Part shown: piece after piece, positions 19,612-28,141 of the stretch | How the letters are laid out: each line of letters opens with the position of its first letter | Position numbering within the stretch: position 1 is the stretch's first letter | Source of the DNA: Pseudomonadota bacterium | Lineage (GTDB): Bacteria; Pseudomonadota; Gammaproteobacteria; Burkholderiales; SG8-39 | Reading direction: 5' to 3' | Length of the DNA stretch: 64,000 bases | Assembly (NCBI GenBank): GCA_947455195.1 | Contig: CANGMI010000001.1 | Location: 372,001-436,000 of the forward strand | Notes under the pieces: model-generated | Told to the model about the DNA's origin: nothing | The model's database searches: none | Seen by the model: the letters and a program-made list of their open reading frames with translations, nothing else | Translations under genes and position numbers: made by a program

Positions 19612-19617
19612 ATTATA
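19612..19617 (-). promoter_or_regulatory. candidate -10 element of the PQQ dehydrogenase operon
   Basis: Read on the minus strand, GCCTATAATGCG lies about 85 bp before ATG 19527. It is a consensus TATAAT with no clear -35 partner at 16-18 bp. The untranslated leader between it and the start would be about 80 nt. Confidence 0.45.
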
Positions 19618-19677
19618 GGCAAGTGAAAGACGCTGCGGCAGTGGCAGGCAGGGCGCAGCCCTCCTCGCGGGTGCCCA

Positions 19678-19696
19678 GCGGGCGCTCGGCGCCCGC
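19678..19696 (-). terminator. GC-rich hairpin after the VIT gene
   Basis: An 8-bp perfect stem (GCGGGCGC at 19678-19685 with its complement at 19689-19696) and a 3-nt loop lie 8 bp beyond the stop of the VIT1-family gene. There is no U-tract, so it may act as a weak terminator or only stabilise the mRNA end. Confidence 0.4.
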
Positions 19697-19704
19697 CCTG
19701 TGGT

Positions 19705-20742
19705 TCAGGTCAGGGCGACGCCCAGCAGGTGTCCGATGAGCCAGGTGGCCGCACCGGCGCCGGCCCCGATGGCCAGCATCCGAACCCCGTTGGCCAGCAG
19801 GTCACGGCCGGTGAAGAGGCTGATGGCCGCGCCCAGCGCAAAGAGTGTGCAGGCGGTGAGCGCCAGGCTCGCCGGCAGCGCCTGCGCACCGCGCGACACG
19901 ATGAAGGGGACGAGCGGCACGAAGGCGCCCACGGCGAACGCCATGAACGACGATACGGCAGCGCCCCAGGGGGACCCGAGTTCGCCCGGATTCAGGCCGA
20001 GCTCTTCGCGCGCCAGGGTGTCGAGTGCGCGCTCCGGATCGGCGATGGTCTTGACGGCCAGCGCATGCGCTTCGTCACGCGACATGCCCCGCGCCGCATA
20101 GACCAGAGCCAGTTCCTCGGCTTCCTCGTCGGGATAGGTTTCGAGTTCCTTTCGTTCGAGGGCAATCTGGTACTCGAACATCTCGCGCTGGGCCCGCACC
20201 GAGACATATTCGCCCGATGCCATCGAAAAGGCACCCGCCAGGAGCCCGGCCACGCCAGACACCAGCACGGCGTCGGCGCCGGCGCCTGCACCGGCCACGC
20301 CCAGAATGAGACAGCAGTTGGACACCAGTCCGTCATTGGCACCGAACACGGCCGCACGCAGATTGCCGCCCGCCCCAACACCACCATGACGATCTTTCAT
20401 GTCGTCGATCGATGTCGGAAGCGGGTGCCCGGGTGCCCCGTGGCCGTATACCGACAGACCACGCACCTTCATCGCAGCCAGCACGGTACGCATCGAGCGC
20501 GGCCCGATACGGCGAATGAGGCAAGCCACGAGCCGGGTGCGCCGATCGGGCTCGTAGTCGAGCGTCAGCACACGACCGCGGGTGCGGGCACTCTCGGCCC
20601 AGATACGGGCCTGACCTTCCGATTCGGCAGCCAGCTGTTCGAAGAGGGTGCCACGAGCGTTCGCGCGCTCGGCCTCGGCCATCACGCGATACAGATAGGC
20701 GGCGCGCATTTCGTCGGCCCAGCCCTCGGCAGGATCACTCAC
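19705..20742 (-). CDS. VIT1/CCC1-family metal transporter with a ferritin-like N-terminal domain
   Basis: 345 residues. Residues 1-95 form a ferritin-like helical domain with a Glu-rich pattern (EMRAAYLYRVMAEAE, EQLAAESEGQARIWA). From about residue 130 the VIT1 membrane domain follows: GGNLRAAVFGANDGLVSNCCLILGVAGA, then SMASGEYVSVRAQREMFE, a cytoplasmic metal-binding helical region, and the last helices FMAFAVGAFVPLVPFIV and GVRMLAIGAGAGAATWLIG. VIT/CCC1 proteins export Fe2+ or Mn2+ from the cytoplasm; the domain arrangement is the one described for bacterial membrane-bound ferritin (MbfA) exporters. Its start overlaps the recX stop by 4 nt (ATGA), so it is likely translated from the recA-recX transcript. 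Confidence 0.9.
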   Translation of the reverse strand: MSDPAEGWADEMRAAYLYRVMAEAERANARGTLFEQLAAESEGQARIWAESARTRGRVLTLDYEPDRRTRLVACLIRRIGPRSMRTVLAAMKVRGLSVYGHGAPGHPLPTSIDDMKDRHGGVGAGGNLRAAVFGANDGLVSNCCLILGVAGAGAGADAVLVSGVAGLLAGAFSMASGEYVSVRAQREMFEYQIALERKELETYPDEEAEELALVYAARGMSRDEAHALAVKTIADPERALDTLAREELGLNPGELGSPWGAAVSSFMAFAVGAFVPLVPFIVSRGAQALPASLALTACTLFALGAAISLFTGRDLLANGVRMLAIGAGAGAATWLIGHLLGVALT

Positions 20743-21176
20743 GACTCCATCTCCTCATCGAGCGGTGCCGTCCCGGCACGTTGAAGTACTCGCCGAACGA
20801 CACCGTAGTCAAACCCGCGCGCCATGAGAAACCGCGTCTGCCGCGCCCGCCCCGACGCATCGACGGCAGGCTCGCCAAAGCGCTGCTGCCAGACCGCAAA
20901 AGCGCGTTCGAACTCGTCGACCTTCACGTCAAGCAGGGCCTGTGCCACCACCTGGGCATCGGCGCCCGACTGCTGCAGATCGTGGCGGATGCGCGCGACG
21001 CCAAACTTGCGGCCGAGCAAACGCGTGCGGGCCTCGACAAAGCGTTCATCCGACAGCAACCGTCGGGCCACCAGGTCATCGAGCAGCAGGGCCAACGCCT
21101 CGGGTGAATCGGCGTGGGGCGCGAGCTTGCGCTCGAGCTGCGCCCGACTGTGCTCGCGACGGGCGAGCAGCCCCAC
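20739..21176 (-). CDS. recX: regulatory protein RecX
   Basis: 145 residues from GTG 21176, the first ordinary start in the frame. RecX binds RecA filaments and limits their extension. The family repeats are visible: LLARREHSRAQLERKLAPH, DDLVARRLLSDERFVEARTR, KFGVARIRHDLQQSGAD and the C-terminal RFLMARGFDYGVVRRVL. The frame continues upstream through 14 more codons that read [14 protein letters not shown], which looks like the normal start of beta-proteobacterial RecX. It reaches a CTG at 21218 that overlaps the recA stop (CTGA), with GGAG seven bases before it. The real start may therefore be that CTG, giving 159 residues. It overlaps the VIT gene by 4 nt. Confidence 0.92.
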   Translation of the reverse strand: MGLLARREHSRAQLERKLAPHADSPEALALLLDDLVARRLLSDERFVEARTRLLGRKFGVARIRHDLQQSGADAQVVAQALLDVKVDEFERAFAVWQQRFGEPAVDASGRARQTRFLMARGFDYGVVRRVLQRAGTAPLDEEMES

Positions 21177-21214
21177 TGCCCGTGCACGCAGCGACAGTTC
21201 GCGCGGTACCTTGC

Positions 21215-22237
21215 TCAGTCCTCGGCTCCATCGGCCATGGTGCTAGGATTGTTCACGCCCAGTTTCTCGCGCACCTGACGTTCGATATCCTCGGCGATCT
21301 CGGGGTGATCACGCAGATATTCGCGCGCATTGTCCTTGCCCTGGCCGATGCGATCCTTGTGATAGGCATACCAGGCCCCTGACTTCTCGACGATATCGTG
21401 TGCAACGCCGAGTTCGAGAATCTCGCCTTCGCGCGAGATGCCTTCGCCGTACAGGATATCGAATTCGGCCTGCCGGAAAGGCGGGGCCACCTTGTTCTTC
21501 ACCACCTTCACGCGCGTCTCGCTGCCGATGACTTCCTCGGCCTTCTTGATCGCGCCGATGCGCCGGATGTCGAGGCGCACCGAGGAGTAGAACTTGAGGG
21601 CGTTTCCACCGGTGGTGGTCTCGGGGTTGCCGAACATCACGCCGATCTTCATCCGGATCTGGTTGATGAAGATCACCAGCGTATTGGTGCGCTTGATGGT
21701 TGCGGTGAGCTTGCGCAGCGCCTGGCTCATGAGGCGCGCCTGCAAGCCCGGCAGCGAGTCGCCCATCTCCCCTTCGATCTCGGCCTTGGGCACGAGGGCC
21801 GCAACCGAGTCGATGACGATGACATCGACCGAGCCTGAACGCACCAGCATCTCCGCGATCTCGAGCGCCTGCTCGCCGGTATCGGGTTGCGAAATCAGCA
21901 ACTCGTCGATATTGACACCGAGCTTGGCGGCGTACTGCGGGTCAAGCGCATTTTCGGCGTCGATGAAAGCCGCGGTCCCGCCGATCTTCTGGATCTGGGC
22001 GATGACCGACAAGGTGAGCGTGGTCTTTCCCGAAGACTCCGGGCCGTAGATCTCGACCACACGTCCGCGCGGCAGGCCACCGACGCCCAGCGCGATATCG
22101 AGCCCGAGCGACCCGGTTGACACGACCTGGACATCGGTCACGGCCGCCGAATCCATCCGCATGATGGAGCCCTTGCCAAACTGCTTTTCGATCTGCGCGA
22201 GGGCTGCGGCCAACGCTTTCGACTTGTTGTCGTCCAT
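21215..22237 (-). CDS. recA: recombinase RecA
   Basis: 340 residues of standard Rec[24 protein letters not shown] at the start, Walker [10 protein letters not shown], Walker [19 protein letters not shown], loop L1/L2 region [20 protein letters not shown], and an acidic C-terminus ending DGAED. It forms filaments on single-stranded DNA for homologous recombination and triggers LexA cleavage. In the 69 bp between recA and pncC I do not see a CTGT-N8-ACAG LexA box. recX follows directly, or overlaps if it starts at CTG 21218. Confidence 0.99.
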   Translation of the reverse strand: MDDNKSKALAAALAQIEKQFGKGSIMRMDSAAVTDVQVVSTGSLGLDIALGVGGLPRGRVVEIYGPESSGKTTLTLSVIAQIQKIGGTAAFIDAENALDPQYAAKLGVNIDELLISQPDTGEQALEIAEMLVRSGSVDVIVIDSVAALVPKAEIEGEMGDSLPGLQARLMSQALRKLTATIKRTNTLVIFINQIRMKIGVMFGNPETTTGGNALKFYSSVRLDIRRIGAIKKAEEVIGSETRVKVVKNKVAPPFRQAEFDILYGEGISREGEILELGVAHDIVEKSGAWYAYHKDRIGQGKDNAREYLRDHPEIAEDIERQVREKLGVNNPSTMADGAED

Positions 22238-22306
22238 GGATTTCCTTGATTGATGGCCCCTGTCCGCGGGGAGCCTATTCTGTCATACCCGGGCCGCCCG
22301 CCCCGA

Positions 22307-22807
22307 TCAGGCCGGTGTCGGCGACAGCCGTGCGCAAACCCCCTCGAGCGCGATCGCCACTGCGGCGTGCCTGACGGCCGTACGGTCGCCCGGCAGGCGC
22401 AGCGTGACGCTCTCCACCCGGCCACCGCGCTGCTCGGCCCAGGCGAAACACACCGTGCCGACTGGCTTTTCGGCGCTGCCGCCGCCCGGACCTGCCACCC
22501 CTGAGATGGCCACCGCGATGGTCGCCGGACTGCGTGCGAGCGCCCCCTGCGCCATTTCGCACACCACCGGTTCACTCACCGCCCCATGGCGCTCGAGCGT
22601 CTGCGCCGACACCCCGACGAGATCGATCTTGGCCTGATTCGAGTAGGTGACATAGCCCCGATCGAACCAGGCCGAACTGCCCGCCACCGAGGTGACCACT
22701 TCGGCCACCCAGCCCCCGGTGCACGACTCCACCGTGGCCAGCACGGCATTGGCAGCAAGCAGGCACTGGCCGGTTCGGCTCCCCAGAACCTCCAGATCGG
22801 CATTCAT
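22307..22807 (-). CDS. pncC: CinA C-terminal domain protein, nicotinamide-nucleotide amidase (PncC)
   Basis: 166 residues from ATG 22807, which overlaps the pgpA stop (ATGA). It is a stand-alone CinA C-terminal domain: ATVESCTGGWVAEVVTSVAGSSAWFDRGYVTYSNQAK, then ISGVAGPGGGSAEKPVGTVCFAW. The family deamidates nicotinamide mononucleotide in pyridine nucleotide recycling. The longer upstream frame to 22855 would lie inside pgpA and is not needed. It is the last gene of the ribBA-ribH-nusB-thiL-pgpA-pncC run and lies 69 bp before recA. Confidence 0.92.
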   Translation of the reverse strand: MNADLEVLGSRTGQCLLAANAVLATVESCTGGWVAEVVTSVAGSSAWFDRGYVTYSNQAKIDLVGVSAQTLERHGAVSEPVVCEMAQGALARSPATIAVAISGVAGPGGGSAEKPVGTVCFAWAEQRGGRVESVTLRLPGDRTAVRHAAVAIALEGVCARLSPTPA

Positions 22808-23340
22808 GCAAACCATCCCGAAACCTGCAGCGCACGCAGCACCAGTACGGTGCACAGCGCCGCCAATGCGTCATCGAGCATCACCCCCAGCCCACCCTTG
22901 ACATGGCGATCGGCGGCTCCCACCGGCGGTGGCTTCACGATATCGAAGAATCGAAAGAGCCCGAAGCCGATGGCCCCCCAGAGCCAGGAGTCACCCGTGA
23001 AGACGAGCACCCCGAGAAAGGCCACCGTCTCATCCCAGTTCATGCCGCCATGATCGGCCACGCCCAGATCGCGGCCGGTCCGCGCGCAGGCCCAGACCCC
23101 TGCGACAAAGAAGACGAACACCAGGCACCACGCGGTCGGCACCGACACCGCCTGCAGAAGCAGCGCATGAATCGGCACGGCAAGCGCGGTGCCGACCGTG
23201 CCCGGGGCCCAGGGCGAAAGACCGGTGCCGCCGCCCAGTGCGAGCAGGTGTGCCGGGTGTGACAGGGCAAACCGCAGCGTGAGAGGTACCGGGGCGGGCG
23301 CTGATTCAGTACTCGGCTGCGGGTGAACGAGAGACGGCAT
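22804..23340 (-). CDS. pgpA: phosphatidylglycerophosphatase A
   Basis: 178 residues from ATG 23340 (TGAGG upstream), 7 bp after the thiL stop. It dephosphorylates phosphatidylglycerophosphate to phosphatidylglycerol in the inner membrane. Family features are GGGTGLSPWAPGTVGTA near residue 40, MNWDETVAFLGVLVF, FRFFDIVKPPPV and LGVMLDDALAAL, with membrane helices between them. It overlaps pncC by 4 nt. The N-terminal 20 residues are Pro/Ser-rich and not part of the conserved fold. Confidence 0.93.
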   Translation of the reverse strand: MPSLVHPQPSTESAPAPVPLTLRFALSHPAHLLALGGGTGLSPWAPGTVGTALAVPIHALLLQAVSVPTAWCLVFVFFVAGVWACARTGRDLGVADHGGMNWDETVAFLGVLVFTGDSWLWGAIGFGLFRFFDIVKPPPVGAADRHVKGGLGVMLDDALAALCTVLVLRALQVSGWFA

Positions 23341-23347
23341 GACAACC

Positions 23348-24316
23348 TCAGGCAAAGTGATCGAAGCCCGTCGCACCCAGGGCCAGTGCGCCGCCGCGCT
23401 CGTCGAGCACCGTCACCCTTGCATGCTCGCCGACGAGCGGTGTCGGAATGATGACGCCGACACGCGTCACCGGCACATCGCAGACCAGACCGATGCGCGC
23501 GACCCGATCGCGCAGATCGGGCGGCGCAGTAAACAGCAGCTCGTAGTCATCGCCACCGGCGAGGAGCGCCGTCAGCCCGGCCTCGCCCTGATGACGCACG
23601 GCCGCCGCGCGCGGCAGATCGGCGGCGACCAGTTGCGCACCGACACCCGATCGCTCGCAGATGTGACCCAGGTCCTGCACCAGACCATCGGACACGTCGA
23701 TCGCACTCGAGGCGACCCCGCGCAGCGCCTTGCCCAGGGCGGTGCGCGGCTGTGGCCACTCGAGCCGCCGCGTGCAGGCCACACGATCGGCTTCCTCGAG
23801 CAGAACCGTGCCGCGCCGATGCGCGACGGCCAGTGCCGCCTCGCCCGTGGCGCCAGAGAGCCAGATATCGTCACCCGGACACGCACCATCGCGTCGCAGC
23901 GCCAGCCCGGTTGGCGACAGACCGATCAGGGTCATGCACAGGTTGAGCGGGCCGCGCGTGGTGTCGCCACCGATCAGTTCGACCCCCTCGCGCTCGGCCA
24001 GGGCAAACAGCCCCCGGGCGAACGCCGCCACCCAGACCTCGTCGATGGCAGGCAGCGCGAGCGCCAGCGTGGCCCAGCGCGGCTCGGCACCCATGGCCGC
24101 CAGATCCGACAGGTTCACGGCCAGCGTCTTGTGCCCGAGGCTCTCCGGATCGACATCGGGAAAGAAGTGAACCGACTCGACCAGCATGTCGGTCGTGATG
24201 GCCAGCGCAAGACCATCGGGCTGGCGTACGAGCGCGCAATCATCCCCGACCCCCAGCGCCGCCGTGCGCGACGGCCGGGTGAAGTACCGCCCGATCAGTT
24301 CGAATTCGCTCGGCAT
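23348..24316 (-). CDS. thiL: thiamine-monophosphate kinase
   Basis: 322 residues. The enzyme phosphorylates thiamine monophosphate to thiamine diphosphate with ATP. Motifs are the N-terminal [59 protein letters not shown], and DVSDGLVQDLGHI. Its 5' end overlaps the 3' end of nusB by 22 nt and the ATG lies inside nusB, so translation of the two is probably coupled. nusB-thiL-pgpA is a common order in proteobacteria. Confidence 0.96.
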   Translation of the reverse strand: MPSEFELIGRYFTRPSRTAALGVGDDCALVRQPDGLALAITTDMLVESVHFFPDVDPESLGHKTLAVNLSDLAAMGAEPRWATLALALPAIDEVWVAAFARGLFALAEREGVELIGGDTTRGPLNLCMTLIGLSPTGLALRRDGACPGDDIWLSGATGEAALAVAHRRGTVLLEEADRVACTRRLEWPQPRTALGKALRGVASSAIDVSDGLVQDLGHICERSGVGAQLVAADLPRAAAVRHQGEAGLTALLAGGDDYELLFTAPPDLRDRVARIGLVCDVPVTRVGVIIPTPLVGEHARVTVLDERGGALALGATGFDHFA

Positions 24317-24795
24317 GCCTCATCGGGCCGCACCGTGGCAGCCAGGCGCTCGAGTACGCCATTCACGAACTTGTGACCATCGGTGCCGCCAAAATCGCGC
24401 GCCAGATCGATGGCCTCGTTGACGATCACTCGCCAGGGCGTTTCAGGATGGGATTGCAGCTCGTGGCTGGCCAGCAGCAGGACGGCATGTTCGACCGGCG
24501 CCAGTTCGCCGAGCGGCCGATCGACATGGGCCGCGATGATCGGATCGAGCGTGCCGGCAGCCCCGATCGTGCCCGCCAGCAGGTGATGAAACATCTCGCT
24601 GTCGGCGCGTACGAAATCGGCATCGGCCGACAGGTGCGCCGCGATGTCGCGGATGGTGCCCCCGGCGACCAGCCACTGGTAGAGCCCCTGAATCGCGTAC
24701 TCGCGGGCGCGACGGCGGCCCGATCGGCGCTTGCCGGCCGCTGCGGCGCCTTGCCGGGCGCGCGAACCCGGCTGGACCGGATCGGCGTCGGTCAT
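24295..24795 (-). CDS. nusB: transcription antitermination factor NusB
   Basis: 166 residues; the usual size is about 140-160. It carries a basic N-terminal extension ([23 protein letters not shown]) and the NusB core: helical segments with [63 protein letters not shown]. NusB with NusE (S10) binds boxA RNA and supports antitermination of rRNA operons. It overlaps ribH by 4 nt and thiL by 22 nt. Confidence 0.97.
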   Translation of the reverse strand: MTDADPVQPGSRARQGAAAAGKRRSGRRRAREYAIQGLYQWLVAGGTIRDIAAHLSADADFVRADSEMFHHLLAGTIGAAGTLDPIIAAHVDRPLGELAPVEHAVLLLASHELQSHPETPWRVIVNEAIDLARDFGGTDGHKFVNGVLERLAATVRPDEACRANSN

Positions 24796-25256
24796 CGAGT
24801 CGGGCGACTGATGAGGGCGAGAAGTCGCGCCGCTTCGACCGCAGCATCCGCGCAGTCGCGACCCTTCGGGATTGCACGCACATCGGCCTGCTCGTCGGTG
24901 TAGGTCGTGAGAAGGCCGTTGGCCACCGGCAGGCCGGCATCGAGCGCCACACGCGTGATGCCGGCACCCGCCTCGTTTGACACCAGTTCGAAGTGATAGG
25001 TCTCGCCCTTGATGACCGCCCCCAGGGCAACGAGCGCATCAAACTGCCCTGTCGCCGCCAGGCGCTGCAGCACGAGCGGAATCTCGAGCGCACCGGGCAC
25101 CGACGCGACCGTGATGTCGGCTTCGGCCACACCGAGTTCGGCCAGACGTGAAAGGCAGGCATCGAGTTCGGCACGAACCACCGGCTCGTTGAAACGAGAC
25201 CAGACGATGCCGATCGCGAGCCCCCGGCCTTCGAGGGAACGTTGCAGGGTCTTCAT
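24792..25256 (-). CDS. ribH: 6,7-dimethyl-8-ribityllumazine synthase
   Basis: 154 residues. RibH joins the RibB product dihydroxybutanone phosphate with the pyrimidine intermediate to form the riboflavin precursor lumazine. Seen: [13 protein letters not shown], the [16 protein letters not shown] segment, [24 protein letters not shown] with the catalytic His, and [15 protein letters not shown]. Its ATG overlaps the ribBA stop (ATGA at 25253-25256) and its stop overlaps the nusB start, so it is translated in a chain with both. Confidence 0.97.
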   Translation of the reverse strand: MKTLQRSLEGRGLAIGIVWSRFNEPVVRAELDACLSRLAELGVAEADITVASVPGALEIPLVLQRLAATGQFDALVALGAVIKGETYHFELVSNEAGAGITRVALDAGLPVANGLLTTYTDEQADVRAIPKGRDCADAAVEAARLLALISRPTR

Positions 25257-26371
25257 GCGATGCGGGCTCCCGGAACTGGTGCATCAGGCGCAATGAAATC
25301 AAGCACTTCGAGCTGCCAGCCGGCCATGCTCGGAATCTTGCGAGGCTGCGTCATCAGGTTCATCCGCCGCACCCCCAGGTCGCGCAGGATCTGTGCGCCG
25401 ATGCCGTAGGAGAGCAGGTCCATCTTGACGGGAGGACGGCGTGGCTGGGTCGAGGCAACCCGCTCGATCAGATCGACGGCGCCCTGCTCGCAGTTGAGCA
25501 TGACCAGAACACCGCTGCCATTCGCCGCAATGCGACCAAGCGCCGACGCAATGCTCCAGGAGTGGGTGCTGAACCCGATCTCGAGAAGGTCGATGAGCGA
25601 GAGCGGCTCGTGCACGCGCACGAGCGAGATGTCTTCGGTCGACGGATCACCCAGGACCAGCGCAAGGTGCATCGCGCCCGAGAGCTTCTCGAGATAGACC
25701 ACGAGGCGAAAGCGGCCTTGTGCAGTCTCGATCTCGCGCTCGGTGACCCGGCGGATCAGACTCTCGTTTTCGCTGCGAAAGTGGATGAGGTCGGCGATCG
25801 TGCCGATCTTGAGCCCGTGCTCCCTGGCAAAGACCTCCAGATCGGGCAGTCGTGCCATCGTGCCGTCTTCCTTCAGCACTTCGCAGATCACCGAAGCCGG
25901 CGTCAGACCGGCCAACTGGGCCAGATCGCAGCCTGCCTCGGTGTGGCCAGCACGCATGAGCACACCGCCGCTCTGGGCCATGAGGGGGAAGATGTGGCCG
26001 GGTTGCACGATGTCCGAGGGGCGCGCATCGGCCGCGGCGGCAACCTGTACCGTCCGGGCGCGGTCCTGGGCCGAGATACCGGTCGTGACGCCGGTGGCCG
26101 CCTCGATCGACAGCGTGAAGTTGGTACCGTGAGGCGAACGGTTGTCGCGTACCATCAGGGGCAGGTTGAGCTGCCGACAGTGGTCTTCGGTGAGCGTGAG
26201 GCAGACGAGTCCGCGTGCATGACGAACCATGAAATTGATGATTTCAGGCGTGACATGCTCCGCGGCGACCACCAGGTCACCCTCGTTCTCCCGGTCTTCC
26301 TCGTCGACGAGTATGACCATCCTGCCGGCCTTGAAATCGGCCAGCAGTTCCGGAATGCTGCTGAGGCTCAT
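25253..26371 (-). CDS. ribBA: 3,4-dihydroxy-2-butanone-4-phosphate synthase with degenerate GTP cyclohydrolase II-like domain
   Basis: 372 residues. The N-terminal half (1-205) is an intact Rib[38 protein letters not shown], and [15 protein letters not shown]. The C-terminal half (about 210-372) has the overall RibA outline ([40 protein letters not shown]). It lacks the three zinc cysteines of the RibA motif C-x10-C-x-C: the corresponding segment is [20 protein letters not shown]. The second half is therefore unlikely to open GTP, and a separate ribA elsewhere is expected. It heads the minus-strand riboflavin/nusB group and diverges from the peptide-transporter operon across 47 bp. I see no FMN riboswitch in that gap. 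Confidence 0.93.
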   Translation of the reverse strand: MSLSSIPELLADFKAGRMVILVDEEDRENEGDLVVAAEHVTPEIINFMVRHARGLVCLTLTEDHCRQLNLPLMVRDNRSPHGTNFTLSIEAATGVTTGISAQDRARTVQVAAAADARPSDIVQPGHIFPLMAQSGGVLMRAGHTEAGCDLAQLAGLTPASVICEVLKEDGTMARLPDLEVFAREHGLKIGTIADLIHFRSENESLIRRVTEREIETAQGRFRLVVYLEKLSGAMHLALVLGDPSTEDISLVRVHEPLSLIDLLEIGFSTHSWSIASALGRIAANGSGVLVMLNCEQGAVDLIERVASTQPRRPPVKMDLLSYGIGAQILRDLGVRRMNLMTQPRKIPSMAGWQLEVLDFIAPDAPVPGARIA

Positions 26372-26418
26372 GACGGGATTCCTGCGACTGCTGCCGCGCG
26401 AGTAAGGTCTGCCATTCT

Positions 26419-28050
26419 ATGACGATTGACCCCGGCCAGGGCGGCGCTGTCCGAACGATCTCGGTGTGGAGCCGCGCTCACCGCGGACTGTGCACGGCGT
26501 GTGCAGGCATCCTGGCGGCGGCCGTCGCCGGTGCCGCGATTCTCCCGGCACCGGCGCGCGCCCTGGAGCCTGCTCGCCCCCCCTTGCGCATCGGGCTCGC
26601 CGGTGAGCCAACCACGCTCGACCCGCACGCGGTGAACATCGCCCCCAACAACGCGCTTGCCTGGCATCTGTTCGAGGCGCTCACCCATGTCGATGCGAAG
26701 ACCCGCCTCGTGCCCGGACTGGCCCTGTCCTGGCAGGCCCTCAGCCCGACCGAATGGGAGTTCAGGCTGCGCCCGGGGGTGCGCTTTCACGATGGCAGCG
26801 CGTTCGACGCCGAGGACGTCGTTGCCTCGATCGAACGTGCACGGCGATTGCCGAACGGGCAATTCGGTTCGTTCGTGCAACGGATCAGCGACCTTCGCAT
26901 CATCGACCCCTACACGCTGCGCATCACCACGGCGCAGCCGCACGCCGCCTTGCCCCTCGATCTCGACTCGATCTTCATCATCTCCCGCCGCCATGCGAAG
27001 GCATCCAGCGACGCCTTCGATCGGGGCGAGGCAGCCGTGGGCACCGGCCCCTGGCGACTGCGCCGCTTCAGTCGCGGCGAGCGTGTCGAGCTCGACCGCA
27101 ACGACGATTTCCATGGCGTTCTGCCCGACTGGGCCAGCGCGGAACTGCGGGTCTACGGCGCCGAGCGCGCCCGCATGGCGGCCCTGCTCGGCGGTGATGT
27201 CGACCTGATCGAATCGGTACCCGGTGCCGACCTGGTTCGTCTGCGTACCAACCCGCGCTTCGCCATCGAACAGGCCGTGTCGTGGCGCACCCTCTTCTTC
27301 CACGCCGATGAACGCGTCCCGGAGAACGCCGCGCCACGCAGTCACCCGCTTGCCGACCCCAGGGTGCGGCAGGCCCTGTCGCTGGCCATCGATCGCCGCG
27401 CGATCGTCGGGCGTCTGCTCGACGGCGCCGGTCGGCCCGCAAGCAATCTGGTGGCGCCAGGGGTCTTTGGCCATGACAGCACCCTGGCAGTACCGCGTTT
27501 CGATCCAGCCCTTGCCCGCCAGTTGCTGGCCGAGGCCGGCTTTCCGGGGGGCTTTGACCTCACCCTGGCCGCACCCAACAACCGATATCCGGGCGATGCC
27601 CGTATCGCGCAGGCCGTGGCAGCGATGTTCGCACGCGTCGGCGTGCGGGTACGGCTGGTGACCCTGCCCGTCAACGTGTACCTGCCGCGCGCGCGCCGCG
27701 GCGAGTTTGCGCTGGCCCTGCTCGGCTGGGGATCGTTTTCGGCCGACCTTGCGCTGCGCTCGCTCGTTGCGACCCGCGACCCCAGTCGCGGCAACGGCGG
27801 CTGGAACTGGTCGTACTACAGTTCACCCGAGGTCGACCGGCTGCTCGACGCGGCGGCGGGTGAGTTCGATCCCGAACGGCGCGAGGCCACGGTAAGAAGG
27901 GCGATGCGCCAGGCCATGAACGACCTTGCCGTCATCCCGCTGCATCACACCATGGCCTCCTGGGCGATGACACGCGGACTGCGATACACGGCACGCACCG
28001 ATGAATTCACCTTTGCGCACGAGGTTCACCCCGCCACCGAACGTCGCTGA
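26419..28050 (+). CDS. periplasmic substrate-binding protein of a peptide-type ABC importer (SBP family 5)
   Basis: 543 residues from ATG 26419. A signal peptide (about 20-49, ending APARALEPA) is followed by the family 5 fold: LRIGLAGEPTTLDPHAVN, the PTEWEFRLRPGVRFHDGSAFDAEDVVASIERA signature, GTGPWRL, DPRVRQALSLAIDRRAIV, and WNWSYYSSPEVDRLLD. The family binds di- and oligopeptides, nickel or other solutes; the ligand is not clear here. It begins a plus-strand operon with two permeases, two ATPases and an M20 deacylase. There is a 91-bp gap with a -10-like element before the first permease gene. Confidence 0.93.
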   Translation: MTIDPGQGGAVRTISVWSRAHRGLCTACAGILAAAVAGAAILPAPARALEPARPPLRIGLAGEPTTLDPHAVNIAPNNALAWHLFEALTHVDAKTRLVPGLALSWQALSPTEWEFRLRPGVRFHDGSAFDAEDVVASIERARRLPNGQFGSFVQRISDLRIIDPYTLRITTAQPHAALPLDLDSIFIISRRHAKASSDAFDRGEAAVGTGPWRLRRFSRGERVELDRNDDFHGVLPDWASAELRVYGAERARMAALLGGDVDLIESVPGADLVRLRTNPRFAIEQAVSWRTLFFHADERVPENAAPRSHPLADPRVRQALSLAIDRRAIVGRLLDGAGRPASNLVAPGVFGHDSTLAVPRFDPALARQLLAEAGFPGGFDLTLAAPNNRYPGDARIAQAVAAMFARVGVRVRLVTLPVNVYLPRARRGEFALALLGWGSFSADLALRSLVATRDPSRGNGGWNWSYYSSPEVDRLLDAAAGEFDPERREATVRRAMRQAMNDLAVIPLHHTMASWAMTRGLRYTARTDEFTFAHEVHPATERR

Positions 28051-28102
28051 GATCGTTGCCGGACATCGGGTGTCAGGCACGGTTGCCCTGCCGCCTGCTC
28101 GC

Positions 28103-28108
28103 TATACT
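28103..28108 (+). promoter_or_regulatory. candidate internal -10 element (GCTATACT) before the permease genes
   Basis: TATACT preceded by GC lies 34 bp upstream of ATG 28142, in the 91-bp gap after the binding-protein gene. No -35 match is seen at 16-18 bp. It could give extra transcription of the permease and ATPase genes. Confidence 0.35.
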
Positions 28109-28141
28109 GTCTTCAGGCTGACCCACGGAGGCATGCCATCC

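Noticed and set aside
22238-22306. LexA box before recA
   Set aside because: No CTGT-N8-ACAG or close variant is seen in the 69-bp gap. A site further upstream inside the pncC operon cannot be excluded.
26372-26418. FMN riboswitch before ribBA
   Set aside because: Only 47 bp separate ribBA from the divergent binding-protein gene, which is too short for the aptamer, and its conserved elements are absent.
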